Assembly (NCBI RefSeq): GCF_003014535.1
Contig: NZ_PYGD01000001.1
Coordinates: 1,488,001 to 1,552,000 of the forward strand
From: Taibaiella chishuiensis
Lineage (GTDB): Bacteria > Bacteroidota > Bacteroidia > Chitinophagales > Chitinophagaceae
Reading direction: 5' to 3'
Length of the DNA: 64,000 nucleotides
In this document: in pieces, positions 63,010 through 64,000 of the stretch
Position numbering within the stretch: the first letter of the stretch is position 1
Layout of the letters: the number at the start of each line of letters is the position of its first letter
Translations under genes and position numbers: made by a program
The notes under the pieces: generated by a model
Told to the model about the DNA's origin: nothing
The model's input: only the letters and a program-made list of their open reading frames with translations
Database searches by the model: none

Positions 63010-63666
63010 TTATCCGTTCAGGTCTTTGATCAACTGGTCAAAGGCCGTTCTTAATGCCGCCAGTTCTTCTTCAACAAGGGTCAGCCGGGTTTCCAGTTCT
63101 GACCGTGATGCGGGCGCCGGCGCCTCGGATTCCATTTCTTCGGGTTCGATAGCGGCCGGGTCGCCCAGCAGGTGCCGGTAGCGCGCCTCTTTTTGTCCTG
63201 CCTGCCGGGGCAGCTGCTGTACAAAGGGCTGGCCGGCGCCGGCCAGTTTTTCCAGTACCTGTTGCACTTCTTCCAGCGAATCGAATTCATAGAGCCGGCC
63301 CGAATTAGTGTTCAGTTCACCGGGTGTTTGCGGGCCGCGTAAGGTTAGCATACAGATTACGGCGAGCTCGGCGGGCATCAGTTGATAGATCAGGGCAAAG
63401 TTGTGCTTGTACTTTACCGCGCGGCTGGAGCCGCCTGTGGCCGTAGCTACCAGGCCTTTCCGCTTCAGACTGTCGAGGGTCAGTACCACGGTTTGTTCGT
63501 CGTATTGTACCACGGGTTTACGCGAGGTTTTCTGGTTGCAGGCCGCCGTAAGGCCGTTTACGGTCATGGGATAATACTCGGGTGTGGTCTTCGATTTTTC
63601 CATTAAGGCGCCCAGTACCCGCAGCTCGAACCCGTCGAGCACCGGCAGTTGTTTCTGATCTTCCAT
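63010..63666 (-). CDS. DUF480 (YceH-like) protein
   Basis: The 218-aa protein carries two winged-helix DUF480 units: DGFELRVLGALMEKSKTTPEYYPMTVNGLTAACNQKTSR at about residues 10-48 and LMPAELAVICMLTLRGPQTPGELNTNSGRLYEFDS at about 95-130. The C-terminal coiled coil (ELETRLTLVEEELAALRTAFDQLI) is typical. The family is common in bacteria and its function is not established. It is 22 bases downstream of the partial gene at the window edge, so the two are probably co-transcribed. Confidence 0.88.
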   Translation of the reverse strand: MEDQKQLPVLDGFELRVLGALMEKSKTTPEYYPMTVNGLTAACNQKTSRKPVVQYDEQTVVLTLDSLKRKGLVATATGGSSRAVKYKHNFALIYQLMPAELAVICMLTLRGPQTPGELNTNSGRLYEFDSLEEVQQVLEKLAGAGQPFVQQLPRQAGQKEARYRHLLGDPAAIEPEEMESEAPAPASRSELETRLTLVEEELAALRTAFDQLIKDLNG

Positions 63667-63688
63667 AGTTTAAATAAGATAAGGGATG

Positions 63689-64000
63689 TTATAGCTTTAC
63701 CTGGCGGATAACCCGGCGCAGGTTCAGCTCGATAATATCGGCCATGTTTTTACAGTTAAGATAATGGGCGTCGTCGTAATGTGCGGCCAGCCCTTCCCGC
63801 AGCTCCTGTACCTTTTCGGGCGGCGAGATGTTGTCTGCACGCATTACGTCGCGCAGGTAAGCTACGCGCGTGCGCTCGCTGCGCAGGCGGTGCACGATAG
63901 AGGATGCCTCCTCCTGCTGGTATTGGATAAATGTTTTTTCGGTAAGGTAATTGATGCCCAGTTGCACATAAGGATAGTTTTCCTTGAAGAACTGGGGCAG
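63689..64000 (-). CDS. Partial gene of unknown function (C-terminal part)
   Basis: The frame is open from the window edge at 64000 to a stop at 63689 (103 codons, beginning LPQFFKENYPYVQLG). It is the C-terminal end of a larger protein, helical and charged (IVHRLRSERTRVAYLRDVMRAD, NMADIIELNLRRVIRQVKL). A GTG at 63967 could act as a start, but the open frame upstream makes a longer gene more likely. I do not recognise the family. Confidence 0.6.
   Translation of the reverse strand: MPQFFKENYPYVQLGINYLTEKTFIQYQQEEASSIVHRLRSERTRVAYLRDVMRADNISPPEKVQELREGLAAHYDDAHYLNCKNMADIIELNLRRVIRQVKL

Overview
The window looks like chromosome from a member of the Bacteroidota, most likely Chitinophagaceae or a close relative. 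The evidence is a moderate GC content, promoters of the TAnnTTTG (-7) type, A-rich ribosome binding regions instead of strong Shine-Dalgarno sites, many proteins with type IX secretion (T9SS) C-terminal signals of type A and type B, and Bacteroidota-style gene pairs such as an N-acetylmuramoyl-L-alanine amidase divergent from lptD. No transposase, integrase, rRNA or CRISPR array is visible.

Region 1 (about 1-25.3 kb) is mostly conserved housekeeping. In order it holds two LVIVD-type lipoproteins, a TonB-like energy transducer, amidase/lptD, an AsmA-like protein, a GNAT acetyltransferase, yceD-rpmF-plsX, a DUF58 protein, hemW, a flippase, hflX, truA with a DUF3817 membrane protein, mgtE, an acyl-CoA carboxylase beta subunit, a PLP-dependent deaminase, era, and an initiator tRNA-fMet with a textbook promoter. 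Small secreted proteins of unknown role lie between them. Several of these genes have a -7 box only four bases before the ATG, so they are probably leaderless.

Region 2 (25.3-27.8 kb) is a gene-poor stretch behind the initiator tRNA. It carries two 57-bp direct repeats that each end in a copy of the tRNA 3' end, which look like scars of integrated elements. A small outer-membrane barrel gene and a small exported protein follow.

Region 3 (27.9-62.7 kb) is an island of large T9SS-secreted surface proteins. It includes an SBBP beta-propeller protein, several type A and type B cargo proteins, and a six-gene operon. That operon encodes an anchor-J cargo protein, a DUF5689 lipoprotein, a TonB-dependent receptor, a lamin-tail-domain protein, a PHP phosphoesterase-like protein and an endonuclease/exonuclease/phosphatase. 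A NarL-type two-component pair and a paralogue of the primary sigma factor also lie in the island.

The main discovery candidate is in region 3. Six transcription units carry the same 23-bp box, ATACATAAC-N5-GATTATAGG, always in gene orientation and always 18-19 bp upstream of a -7 element. The box replaces the usual -33 element and has an ATAA-N8-TTAT dyad centred near -42. It precedes five units for secreted proteins and the sigma-factor gene itself. This suggests a clustered, possibly self-reinforcing cell-surface regulon driven by the local sigma factor, the local response regulator, or both.

The six-gene operon brings together, as separate proteins, the lamin-tail, OB-like and nuclease domains that I recall being fused in ExeM/NucH-type extracellular nucleases, plus an outer-membrane receptor. 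I propose that it is an extracellular nucleic-acid or phosphoester utilisation locus.

Region 4 (63.0-64.0 kb) holds a DUF480 (YceH-like) gene and the end of an unrecognised gene cut by the window edge.
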